NCBI RefSeq assembly: GCF_001552195.1
Contig: NZ_BCQS01000012.1
Coordinates: 186,001 to 250,000 of the forward strand
DNA from: Actinomadura latina NBRC 106108
GTDB taxonomy: Bacteria; Actinomycetota; Actinomycetes; Streptosporangiales; Streptosporangiaceae
Reading direction: 5' to 3'
Length of the DNA stretch: 64,000 bases
Positions 57,762 through 64,000 of this stretch are shown piece after piece (positions within the stretch are counted from its first letter, which is position 1; every line of letters starts with the position of its first letter). The translations under genes and the position numbers were made by a program. The notes under the pieces are model-generated. The model was given only the letters and a program-made list of their open reading frames with translations. It did no database searches and was not told the DNA's origin.

Positions 57762-58295
57762 TTAAGCCTCTACCAGCTTCACAAAGGCTTCCCGCTTGCC
57801 TGAAGGAGCGTTACGTAGCACGCGTCGAGCACGCAACAGGGCATCCACATCGGCGGTGGCGGCGGCGACTTCCGCAGCAACCGAGTCGATCTTCCCGAGC
57901 CCGGCATCAGCGAGCCAGCGCGACACCTGTGCCCAGGAGTACAGCTTGACGCGACTGCCGCGATGGATGACCGGAGCGGGAAAGCCTTTAGGCCCGCGTT
58001 CACCGGTCGTCCAGTGCCCGACCGCTGGGGCGGACCTGCTGGTCTTCTCGGCGATGTCGTCGATGGTGACCAGGTCCTCCATGACACCGGTCACCGACAG
58101 CCCACTGCGCTCGCTGTCGTCGATGGCCGACAGGATCGCCCCGATCGCGTTGCGCGCCTCGCGTGAGAACAGGACGGTGCCCCCCTGCTCGTCGCCGGAG
58201 AGTTGACCGTCAGCGCAACGCGAGTACAGCCGCTCTGCGGCTTCCTCAAGGTCGCTGACCGGGCCGACCTCAAGCTCGAACCAGTAGGTGCTCAT
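57762..58295 (-). CDS. HTH-containing antitoxin-like partner of a HicA-like protein
   Basis: In this 177-aa protein the N-terminal 60 residues begin 'STYWFELEVGPVSDLEEAAE' and could form a small alpha/beta domain. A central HTH-like segment follows ('VTIDDIAEKTSRSAPAVGHW', 'GFPAPVIHRGSRVKLYSWAQ'), with the layout of MerR/excisionase-type winged helices. The C-terminus is helical. The start overlaps the upstream 81-aa gene by one base (TGATG). DNA-binding partner plus small basic toxin-like protein is the typical arrangement of a type II toxin-antitoxin module, here toxin first. No family name is certain. Confidence 0.6.
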   Translation of the reverse strand: MSTYWFELEVGPVSDLEEAAERLYSRCADGQLSGDEQGGTVLFSREARNAIGAILSAIDDSERSGLSVTGVMEDLVTIDDIAEKTSRSAPAVGHWTTGERGPKGFPAPVIHRGSRVKLYSWAQVSRWLADAGLGKIDSVAAEVAAATADVDALLRARRVLRNAPSGKREAFVKLVEA

Positions 58296-58540
58296 CAGCC
58301 CTCCCCTTCCTGTCGTTCGGTCACCTTGGCGTTGTGCTGTCGCATCCGCCTCCGGATCTTCTGTGCCTCGTGTTCGTCAACGTCGGGAGTTCCGTTGATC
58401 GAGAACGGAGGAGTGCAGCAGCCAGGGCCGCCAGGGCAGGATGCTCTCGCATAGGCGTGAGCCCGCCCGCTCGTGTAGGTGACCTGCCACCCCGCGTCCT
58501 CTAACTCCTTGATGGCCGCCCGCGTGTGCTTTCCCGGCAT
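58295..58540 (-). CDS. HicA-like small protein (possible mRNA interferase toxin)
   Basis: This 81-aa protein reads 'AIKELEDAGWQVTYTSGRAH' followed by 'AYARASCPGG', which resembles the HicA dsRBD-like fold (helix, GW strand, G-x-x-H). The catalytic His is probably in GRAHAY. A C-terminal basic helix (EAQKIRRRMRQHNAK) is longer than in minimal HicA (about 60 aa). A Cys-rich loop (CPGGPGCC) is unusual. It precedes the HTH partner by a one-base overlap, and an inverted repeat at 58541-58556 sits at the start codon. Confidence 0.55.
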   Translation of the reverse strand: MPGKHTRAAIKELEDAGWQVTYTSGRAHAYARASCPGGPGCCTPPFSINGTPDVDEHEAQKIRRRMRQHNAKVTERQEGEG

Positions 58541-58556
58541 GTAGTGATAGTACTAC
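58541..58556. promoter_or_regulatory. Inverted repeat at the start of the HicA-like gene
   Basis: GTAGTGATAGTACTAC has GTAGT/ACTAC arms. It abuts the start codon region and a TAG/TAC-rich, AT-richer segment (58541-58576). It is a plausible autoregulatory operator for the adjacent DNA-binding partner. Confidence 0.45.
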
Positions 58557-58571
58557 CCATGTAGAGCTAGA

Positions 58572-58772
58572 TTAACACGCCCGTTCGATGGCGCCCAGCA
58601 CAGTTACTTTCGCTGGACTGCGCGGCCCGGTGACCACAGGCATACGCGCCGGCCGCGGACGGCCGCTCTCCGGACCCGGCCCCGGCTCCGCGACCGCCGG
58701 CGCGCCCCCCGCCACCACCATCCCGGCGACGACCGTCCATGCCACCGCCAGTCCTGCTGGGCCCCACCGCAT
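58572..58772 (-). CDS. Small secreted protein, unknown function
   Basis: This 66-aa frame starts at ATG 58772 with a strong GAGGGGAG about 8 nt upstream. It encodes a signal peptide ('WGPAGLAVAWTVVAGMVVAG' core) with a cleavage-like AVA, then a short Pro/Gly/Arg-rich mature part ending in Cys. I recognise no family. It lies between the HicA-like gene and the anti-sigma-like gene; 58773-59029 beyond it has no recognisable gene. It could be a real secreted peptide or a truncated exported protein. Confidence 0.45.
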   Translation of the reverse strand: MRWGPAGLAVAWTVVAGMVVAGGAPAVAEPGPGPESGRPRPARMPVVTGPRSPAKVTVLGAIERAC

Positions 58773-59029
58773 CCGCGCCGCTCCCCTCAGCGATCTCCAG
58801 CCCGCTGATAATGACGCGCTCCTGGTGAAGCCCCCCACCCGCCGGACGCCAACACTCGCGCAAGACCACGCAATGAGCCGCGGAGCGAAGAAGACGCCGC
58901 CCAAGCGATCTCCCCGAGGACTGGTCCGGTGCCCCGGCCTTTCGTCGTTGGCCACCCGCCCTGCGGACGACGGGGGAACCCACCGAGCTGGGGGAGCCGG
59001 TGGGACGTGCTCCGCAGGGCGGGGGCGGT

Positions 59030-59533
59030 CTATGAGCGCAGCGGCGTGCGCGGCCTCTCCACGTGACGCAGGCGCCCGACGATCGGGAGGCCCGCTTCCC
59101 GTGCAGCGTTGATCATGTGTCCGCGGTCGATCGCGATCCGCGCCCACACGGCTTTGCCCGCGCCCACCTCGAACCATCCGCAGCCGCCGGACGCGAACGC
59201 CTGGACGAGGACCAGACCACGCCCGGACGTGTCGAACGGGTGGGGCTGCTGGATCACGGGCCGGCCGGGGTGGTCGTCCCACACGCACAGTTCGACGCCC
59301 TGGTCGATACGGCTGACCCACACGCGGATGTTCCTGCCCTTGCAGAGCCGGGCCGCGTTGGACGCGAGCTCGGTCATGATCTGGCAGGCGTCCCCCTCGA
59401 AGGCGCCGAGCCCCCAGGACGCGAGGGCGCTGCGCGCGAGTTCGCGCGTGAGATAGACGGTTTCGGGATAAGCCCGGAAGGTCTCGCTGAGTATGTTTTG
59501 CTGATCTATGTCCACTTTGGAAATCCCGGACAT
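59030..59533 (-). CDS. ATP-binding anti-sigma-type kinase (RsbW/HATPase family)
   Basis: This 167-aa GHKL ATPase has the N-box 'ELASNAARL', the G1-like 'VWDDHPGRP' and the G2 'DTSGRGLVLVQAFA'. Such single-domain proteins are very numerous in Streptomyces and relatives and often sit beside an XRE-DUF5753 protein and a DUF397 protein, exactly as here. It may bind and phosphorylate an anti-sigma antagonist, but the target is unknown. It is divergent from the XRE gene, separated by about 100 bp. Confidence 0.85.
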   Translation of the reverse strand: MSGISKVDIDQQNILSETFRAYPETVYLTRELARSALASWGLGAFEGDACQIMTELASNAARLCKGRNIRVWVSRIDQGVELCVWDDHPGRPVIQQPHPFDTSGRGLVLVQAFASGGCGWFEVGAGKAVWARIAIDRGHMINAAREAGLPIVGRLRHVERPRTPLRS

Positions 59534-59632
59534 CGGCTGGCCTTTCGCGGTTCCTGTTTCTGCCCACAGACTGGCGTCAGCCGGTTATGCTTGTCTTCTT
59601 TCGTTCATAAATATCAAGATTAAGGATCTTGA

Positions 59633-60448
59633 ATGGCGAAGGCCGACCGACTCGACCCCGACAACAACCCATGGCACTGGCTGGCCGCTGACCTGCGGAT
59701 ATGGCGCCTCGAACGCAACCTGTCGCAGGCGCAGCTAGCTGAGATCCTGGGTGTTGATACTTCTACGGTTTCGAACTATGAATCGGGCACGTCGAAAATC
59801 CCTGAGCGTAAGGCCGATATTCTTGACCAGCTTTGGCGTACTCGCGGACACTTTGTCCGGATGCGCCGGTATGCGGAGTCGATGCATAACCCGGACTGGC
59901 GCCACCAGAACGTCGAGCATGAGGCAAGGGCGTCTGTGATCAGGGCCTACGAGAGTTCGCTGGTGCCTGGTCTCATTCAGACAGAGGGCTACGCACGGGC
60001 CGGGTTCGAATCCGCAGGCATCGGCAAGCCCGAAGCGGACGAACTATGGGAGCAGCGGTCGGCACGTCAGACGATCCTGGATCACCCCGACCCCCCGCAA
60101 CTCTATGTGTTGCTTGATCAGGCAGTGATCACACGCCATGTCGGCGGGCGGGAAGTCATGCGCGAGCAGCTCGCCCGGCTCCTGGAGGTGGCCGATTGGC
60201 CGCACACCATGTTGCGCATCATCCCTTGGGAAGCTGGCGCGCATATGGGGCAAGACGGCGCGTTCAAGCTGATGACGGTCGAGAGGGGCAGTGTCGTCTA
60301 CATCGAGGCTGCGATAGAGGGAAGATTGATCACTGATGCGGCAAAACTCGCCGATATGGGGCTACGGTGGGAGCGGATCGGGGCGCGGGCGCTGCCTGAG
60401 AGCCTGACCCGTAGGTTGATCGCCGATCAGATGGAGTCCAAGCGATGA
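59633..60448 (+). CDS. XRE-family regulator with DUF5753 domain
   Basis: This 271-aa protein has an N-terminal XRE helix-turn-helix ('LRIWRLERNLSQAQLAEILG', 'VDTSTVSNYESGTSKIPE') and a DUF5753 C-terminal domain ('ESSLVPGLIQTEGYARAGFE', 'RQTILDHPDPPQLYVLLDQA'). An AAGGAT Shine-Dalgarno precedes the ATG, and a TATGCT -10-like box lies at 59586-59591. The stop overlaps the DUF397 gene start (ATGA). These trios occur widely in Actinobacteria and are linked to development and secondary metabolism (whiJ/bldB-like neighbourhoods). Confidence 0.92.
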   Translation: MAKADRLDPDNNPWHWLAADLRIWRLERNLSQAQLAEILGVDTSTVSNYESGTSKIPERKADILDQLWRTRGHFVRMRRYAESMHNPDWRHQNVEHEARASVIRAYESSLVPGLIQTEGYARAGFESAGIGKPEADELWEQRSARQTILDHPDPPQLYVLLDQAVITRHVGGREVMREQLARLLEVADWPHTMLRIIPWEAGAHMGQDGAFKLMTVERGSVVYIEAAIEGRLITDAAKLADMGLRWERIGARALPESLTRRLIADQMESKR

Positions 60449-60636
60449 CCGAACCCGCCTGGCGGAAGGCGAGCCGCTCTAGTACCACGGGCGGTGACTG
60501 CGTTGAGGTCGCAAGCCTCAACATTGCGATCGCTGTGCGTGACAGTAAGGACCCCGGCGCTGGACACCTCACGCTCTCCGCAGAGAGCTTCGCTCAGATC
60601 ATCAGCGCCGTGAAGCGGGGAGAGTTGCACCTTTAG
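60445..60636 (+). CDS. DUF397 small protein
   Basis: This 63-aa protein has 'WRKASRSSTTGGDCVEVAS' and 'VRDSKDPGAGHLTLSAESFA', the standard DUF397 core. It is translationally coupled to the XRE-DUF5753 gene. In studied cases DUF397 proteins work against or with the cognate XRE regulator in development and antibiotic control; the interaction here is inferred from context. Confidence 0.92.
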   Translation: MTEPAWRKASRSSTTGGDCVEVASLNIAIAVRDSKDPGAGHLTLSAESFAQIISAVKRGELHL

Positions 60637-60748
60637 CCCCGCAGTGGCAGAACGGCCCGCCGGCGGGGCCGTTTGCGCGAGAGCCGGGGGCGAGTCTCTC
60701 CGTACCGCCCGGCTCCCAGCATCGCCCGCACAGTTGCGGGCTCAGGTC

Positions 60749-60940
60749 ATGTGGACCCCTGGCCTCTGGACCTGGCAGGGGGAAGCCGTCGTCTGGTGCG
60801 CAGTCTCGGCCGCACTCACGGGCGTGATGTTCACGGCCGTGAACAGGGCGATTGCGCCGGCCATTACAAGGAGATATCTCATCGTTGAGAGCCTTGTCTG
60901 CTATGGGGTGATTCGCCGGGTTCCCCCGGCTATCTGGTAG
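60749..60940 (+). CDS. Doubtful small membrane protein
   Basis: This 63-codon frame has one hydrophobic segment ('GEAVVWCAVSAALTGVMFTA') followed by a basic stretch. The ribosome-binding site is weak and no family is recognised. It is listed only because it fills the gap downstream of the DUF397 gene. Confidence 0.25.
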   Translation: MWTPGLWTWQGEAVVWCAVSAALTGVMFTAVNRAIAPAITRRYLIVESLVCYGVIRRVPPAIW

Positions 60941-61044
60941 CGAAGCATACCGATCCCGACGAGTCTCGCATGCGACTTTGGCGACTCTCGTACCCAGCAG
61001 TCCGAATTGAGCCTGTCCGTGCGCGGACGTCGGCGAGGCCGAGT

Positions 61045-61110
61045 GCGTTGACTTGCGGCGTGTTGTTGCTATCGGCCTTGCCATAGCAACAACACGCCGC
61101 AAGTCAACGC
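61045..61110. terminator. 28-bp perfect hairpin between convergent genes
   Basis: Arms 61045-61072 and 61083-61110 are exact complements around a 10-nt loop. The outer end of the arm is GCGTTGACTTGCGGCG. The hairpin ends 29 bp before the stop of the AfsR-like gene and about 400 bp after the DUF397 gene. A bidirectional terminator is the simplest reading, but a stem this long and perfect is unusual, and an RNA element or mobile-element end cannot be excluded. Confidence 0.6.
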
Positions 61111-61138
61111 GACCCGGCCGAGGTTCGTGGTCACCGCC

Positions 61139-64000
61139 CTAGGTGCCGGTGGCTTGGTCCAGGTCCTCTAGGCGGGCGCGCAGGGCGGAGGTGGGGAGGG
61201 CGATGGAGTCGAAGATCTCCAGGGCGTCCCGCCAGTGCACGCGGGCCTGGTCCCGGCCTTGGACGTGCAGGGACGCCGCTCCGAGGGCCTCCAGGGCCTT
61301 GGCTGCCTCGTAAGGGACGCCGATCAGGGCGGCCAGGTCGTGCGCCTGGCGGAGATGGTCGATGGCCGCCGTGTAACGGCCCGACGCGGTCAGGGTCTCG
61401 CCCAGATGGCGGAGGGCCAGGGTCTCCTCATAGCGCTCGCTGATCTCGCGAGAAATGGCCAGGGCGCGCTCGTGGTGAATCACGGCCTCGCTGTAGCGGC
61501 CGGTTTCGTGGAAGGTGGCGCCGATGCCGATGAGCGTTTCGATCTGGGTGCGTCGGTCCCCCAACTCCATTGATATGGCCAGGGCCTTGCGGTAGTTCTC
61601 CAGGGCGGGTTCGTGATGACCGGTAAGGCGGCTTATATTCGCCAGATTGATAAGGACGATCGCCTGGTGCTGGCGGCCCAGTTCCGCAGCGGCGGACGCG
61701 GTTTTCTCGTAATATTCGACCGCGGTTCCGACATTGCCCATGCGCAGGGCCAGGTCGCCCATGTTGTTGAGGGCCATCGTACGGGCGCGGGGATCGTCGA
61801 TCTCGGCGAAGATGGCGAGGGCGCGCAGGCGCAGGCGTTCCGCCTCCTGGTACTCGCCCTTGTATTCGAGGAATATCGCCGTGTGGTCGAGGCTGCGGGC
61901 CTCGCCGCGCCGGTCGCTGAGCGAGCGGTGGATCTCCAATGCCTTCCGGCAGTGGGCCAGCGCGTCGGGGAGCCGGGAGCCGTGCCAGTGCACGAGGCCG
62001 ATGTGGCCGAGCATTTCGGCCTCGCCGTGTCGGTCGCCCAGTGTCCGGAAGATCGTTAGGGCCTCTTCGGCGTCTTCCAAGGCGATGTCGTACTCGCCGC
62101 GGCGGAATCGGACGAGACTGCGGTCCGCGAGAGCGTGCGCGAGGTCCGGACGGCCGGCCGGGAGGGCGGTGATTGCGCGGGTGTGCAGGCGCTCCGCCTC
62201 GTCCCAGTGCCCGCGCGACTCCAGGTCCGCGGCCAGCAGACGGGCGAAGCCGGCGATGTGGCCAGGGTCTTCCGCGGTGGCGGCGGCGCGGAGGAGGCAG
62301 TCGTGCTCGGCGGCGAACCAACCGGACGGTTCGTCCGGGAGGGGCGGCAGGTCCGGTGGCGGATGGACGAGCCGCACGTCGGCGGCCTGGCGGTGCGGGG
62401 CCAGGTGCCGGGCCGCTCGGTCCGCCGCCGCCAGGTAGAAGTCCAGGATCCGGTGGACGGTCCGGCGGCGCGAATCCTCGGGGTCCAGGTCGCGGGCGAG
62501 GCGGCGGGCGTAGGCGTGGACGAGGTCGTGGAAGCGGTAGCGGCCGCCGACCGGCTCGGTGATCAGGTGCCGGTCGAGGAGTTCCTCCAGGATCCGCTCG
62601 GCCTCCCGGACGGGACGGGCCAGTGCCGCCGCCGCCGCGTGGGCGGTCAGATCGGGCCCGGGATGCAGGCCGAACGCGCGGAAGGCGTCCCGGAGGGCCC
62701 GCGGCAGTCCCCGGTAGGACAGCTCGAACACCGCCGTGATCTCGTGTCCCTCGACCCGCAGCTCGTCCAGCCGCCGGTCATCGGCGGTGAGCCGGGCGAG
62801 AAGGTCGCCGGCGTCCCAGGCGCGGCGGTGCCGCAGCCGGCTCGCCGCCATGCCCACCGCGAGCGGCAGCCGGCCGCAGTGCTCGACGATCGCGGCGACG
62901 TCGGCGGCGGCCCGCGCCCGTCCGGCCCCGGCGATGGTGGTGAACAGGGCGGCGGCCTCCCGGACGGGCAGCACGTCCAGCGACAGCGGCCACGAGTCGT
63001 GCAGCCCGGTCAGCCGCCGCCGGCTCGTGACGATCACCAGGCATCCGGCGGACGCGGGCAGCAGCGGCCCGACCTGGTCGCGGCCCGCGGCGTCGTCCAG
63101 CACGATGATCGCGCGGCTGCTCGCCAGCTGCGACCGCCACATCGCGGCCCGCTCGTCCAGCGCGCGCGGCACCCGGGCCGCCGGGACGCCGATCGTGCGG
63201 AGCAGCGTGTCGAGTGCCTCCGCGGGGTCAACCGGGTCCCGTCGGGCGTCGTGCGCGTGCAACTGGAGGAAGATCTGCCCGTCCGGGAAGTGTTCCTCGA
63301 GGCGGTGCGCGACGTGGACCGCGAGCGCGGTCTTGCCGACTCCGGGCATGCCGTCGATGGCGATGACGGTCACCGCGGCTCCCGGCTCGCGCGCGATGGG
63401 CGCCACGTCCAGGAGTTGCCGGACTTCCTCGTCGCGTCCGACGAACGCCCGCGAGTCGTGCGGGAGGTTGTGCGGGGGGCGGTCGACGCTGAACCGGGTA
63501 CCGGGAACCCGCAGTAGCGCAGGATCGCCGCGCAGGATGCGCTGTTGCAGATCCCGCAGTCCAGGGCCTGGGTCGGTTCCCGACTCCTTGACGAAAAGGT
63601 TGTGGGTGCGGCGGTACGCCTCCAGTGCCGCGGCCTGCCGCCCGCAGCGGTAAAGGGCGAGCATGAGCCGTTCCACCGGTCGCTGGTCCTGCGGATGGCG
63701 CTCGACGAGGTCCGACAATTCGCGGACGAGGTCGGCATGGTTCCCCTTGGCCAGTTCCATGTCGATGCGCATGAACGCGGCGGCCAGCAGTTCCTGCTCC
63801 AGGTTGTGCCGGGTGCGCGTGGCCCAGCCGCCGATGAGGTCGGCGAGCGGCTCGCCCCGCCAGAGCGCGGCGGCCCGGCGGTGGTGGTCCAGCGCGTACT
63901 CGTCGTCGCCGCTCTCGGCGATCGCGCGAGCCTGGTCGCGCAGCAGGCGGAACCGGTGCAGGTCGATCGATTCGTCCGCGACGTCGATGAGATAGGCGCC
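61139..64000 (-). CDS. AfsR-like BTAD/NB-ARC/TPR regulator (N-terminus outside window)
   Basis: At least 953 aa are present and the frame stays open to the right edge. The first part is a BTAD helical repeat domain ('DLHRFRLLRDQARAIAESGD' to 'ALEAYRRTHNLFVKESGTDP'). An NB-ARC ATPase follows with P-loop 'DGMPGVGKTALAVHVAH', Walker B-like 'RAIIVLDDA' and 'GCLVIVTSRRRLTGL'. From about 62200 down to 61150 there are at least seven TPRs ('ALAHCRKALEIHRSLSDRRG' and similar). The missing N-terminus should hold an OmpR-like winged helix. AfsR/SARP regulators activate secondary-metabolite genes; the target is not visible here. Confidence 0.9.
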   Translation of the reverse strand, partial: GAYLIDVADESIDLHRFRLLRDQARAIAESGDDEYALDHHRRAAALWRGEPLADLIGGWATRTRHNLEQELLAAAFMRIDMELAKGNHADLVRELSDLVERHPQDQRPVERLMLALYRCGRQAAALEAYRRTHNLFVKESGTDPGPGLRDLQQRILRGDPALLRVPGTRFSVDRPPHNLPHDSRAFVGRDEEVRQLLDVAPIAREPGAAVTVIAIDGMPGVGKTALAVHVAHRLEEHFPDGQIFLQLHAHDARRDPVDPAEALDTLLRTIGVPAARVPRALDERAAMWRSQLASSRAIIVLDDAAGRDQVGPLLPASAGCLVIVTSRRRLTGLHDSWPLSLDVLPVREAAALFTTIAGAGRARAAADVAAIVEHCGRLPLAVGMAASRLRHRRAWDAGDLLARLTADDRRLDELRVEGHEITAVFELSYRGLPRALRDAFRAFGLHPGPDLTAHAAAAALARPVREAERILEELLDRHLITEPVGGRYRFHDLVHAYARRLARDLDPEDSRRRTVHRILDFYLAAADRAARHLAPHRQAADVRLVHPPPDLPPLPDEPSGWFAAEHDCLLRAAATAEDPGHIAGFARLLAADLESRGHWDEAERLHTRAITALPAGRPDLAHALADRSLVRFRRGEYDIALEDAEEALTIFRTLGDRHGEAEMLGHIGLVHWHGSRLPDALAHCRKALEIHRSLSDRRGEARSLDHTAIFLEYKGEYQEAERLRLRALAIFAEIDDPRARTMALNNMGDLALRMGNVGTAVEYYEKTASAAAELGRQHQAIVLINLANISRLTGHHEPALENYRKALAISMELGDRRTQIETLIGIGATFHETGRYSEAVIHHERALAISREISERYEETLALRHLGETLTASGRYTAAIDHLRQAHDLAALIGVPYEAAKALEALGAASLHVQGRDQARVHWRDALEIFDSIALPTSALRARLEDLDQATGT

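Larger units (their letters stand above)
60637..61138. other. Intergenic region between DUF397 gene and AfsR-like gene
   Basis: This 502-bp stretch holds a long perfect hairpin (61045-61110) and one doubtful small frame (60749-60940). The rest shows nothing recognisable. Confidence 0.55.

Noticed and set aside
1..64000. Searched by eye for tRNA, rRNA, CRISPR arrays, insertion sequences, integrases and phage attachment sites
   Set aside because: None was found. The HNH proteins are nucleases, not transposases, and no inverted-repeat-bounded element was seen. A tRNAscan/Infernal run would be the decisive check.

Overview
The window is high-GC (roughly 70% or more) actinobacterial chromosome. 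GTG starts are frequent, genes are often coupled by ATGA/GTGA overlaps, and several promoters look leaderless. A DUF574-type (SAV2177-like) methyltransferase, an anti-sigma-type ATPase/XRE-DUF5753/DUF397 trio, a DUF222-HNH protein and an AfsR-like BTAD/NB-ARC/TPR regulator suggest Streptosporangiales/Thermomonosporaceae, perhaps Actinomadura. The genus is an inference. No rRNA, tRNA, CRISPR array or insertion sequence was seen.

The dominant theme is steroid catabolism, in three blocks recognised by resemblance to the mycobacterial/rhodococcal cholesterol pathway. Block 1 (about 1-6890) has two SDR dehydrogenases, a FadD19-like steroid-CoA ligase, a FadA5-like thiolase, a double-length FadE34/ChsE3-like acyl-CoA dehydrogenase and a hotdog thioesterase. 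Block 2 (13028-29913) has another acyl-CoA ligase, an SDR, a complete branched-chain-amino-acid-type ABC importer with a fused LivH-LivM permease, a small membrane protein, an Old Yellow Enzyme homologue and a FadD17-like ligase. It ends in a tightly overlapping operon equivalent to the igr locus: FadE29/ChsE2, ChsH2 (MaoC-DUF35), FadE28/ChsE1, ChsH1, Ltp2 and a ChsH3-like hydratase. Block 3 (39518-43099) has FadD3-, FadE32/33- and FadE31-like genes, expected for the C/D-ring intermediate (HIP) stage. The palindrome TCCCGCTGAGCGGGA and variants recur upstream of ligase, SDR and OYE genes in all three blocks and may be the operator of one regulon. Weaker KstR-like and KstR2-like boxes also occur.

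The genes between the blocks are mixed. 6944-12925 holds a broken DUF1062 gene, an ECF41-like sigma factor with an abnormal N-terminus, a methyltransferase, an ArsR-type regulator, a YeiH-like transporter divergent from its LysR regulator, and a DUF4240 protein. 29970-39358 holds an MFS/MarR pair with palindromic operators, a secreted HNH nuclease, a DUF222-HNH protein, HXXEE, DUF1330 and membrane proteins, an SDR/TetR pair and a secreted dipeptidase-like hydrolase. 43249-46215 holds a DUF574-type methyltransferase and a lipocalin-like/phosphotransferase pair.

46270-56101 is a defence-type locus. It contains a complete type III Wadjet-like operon (jetA-jetB-jetC-jetD, TIGR02677-02680 family) with overlapping genes, followed 15 bp later by a SEC-C/TPR gene. 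Divergent from jetA is a NYN-nuclease gene with a probable C-terminal OST-HTH/LOTUS domain. The rest (56052-64000) holds a secreted phosphodiester glycosidase, a HicA-like toxin-antitoxin-type pair, a small secreted protein, the ATPase/XRE/DUF397 trio, a 28-bp perfect hairpin, and the AfsR-like regulator that runs off the right edge.
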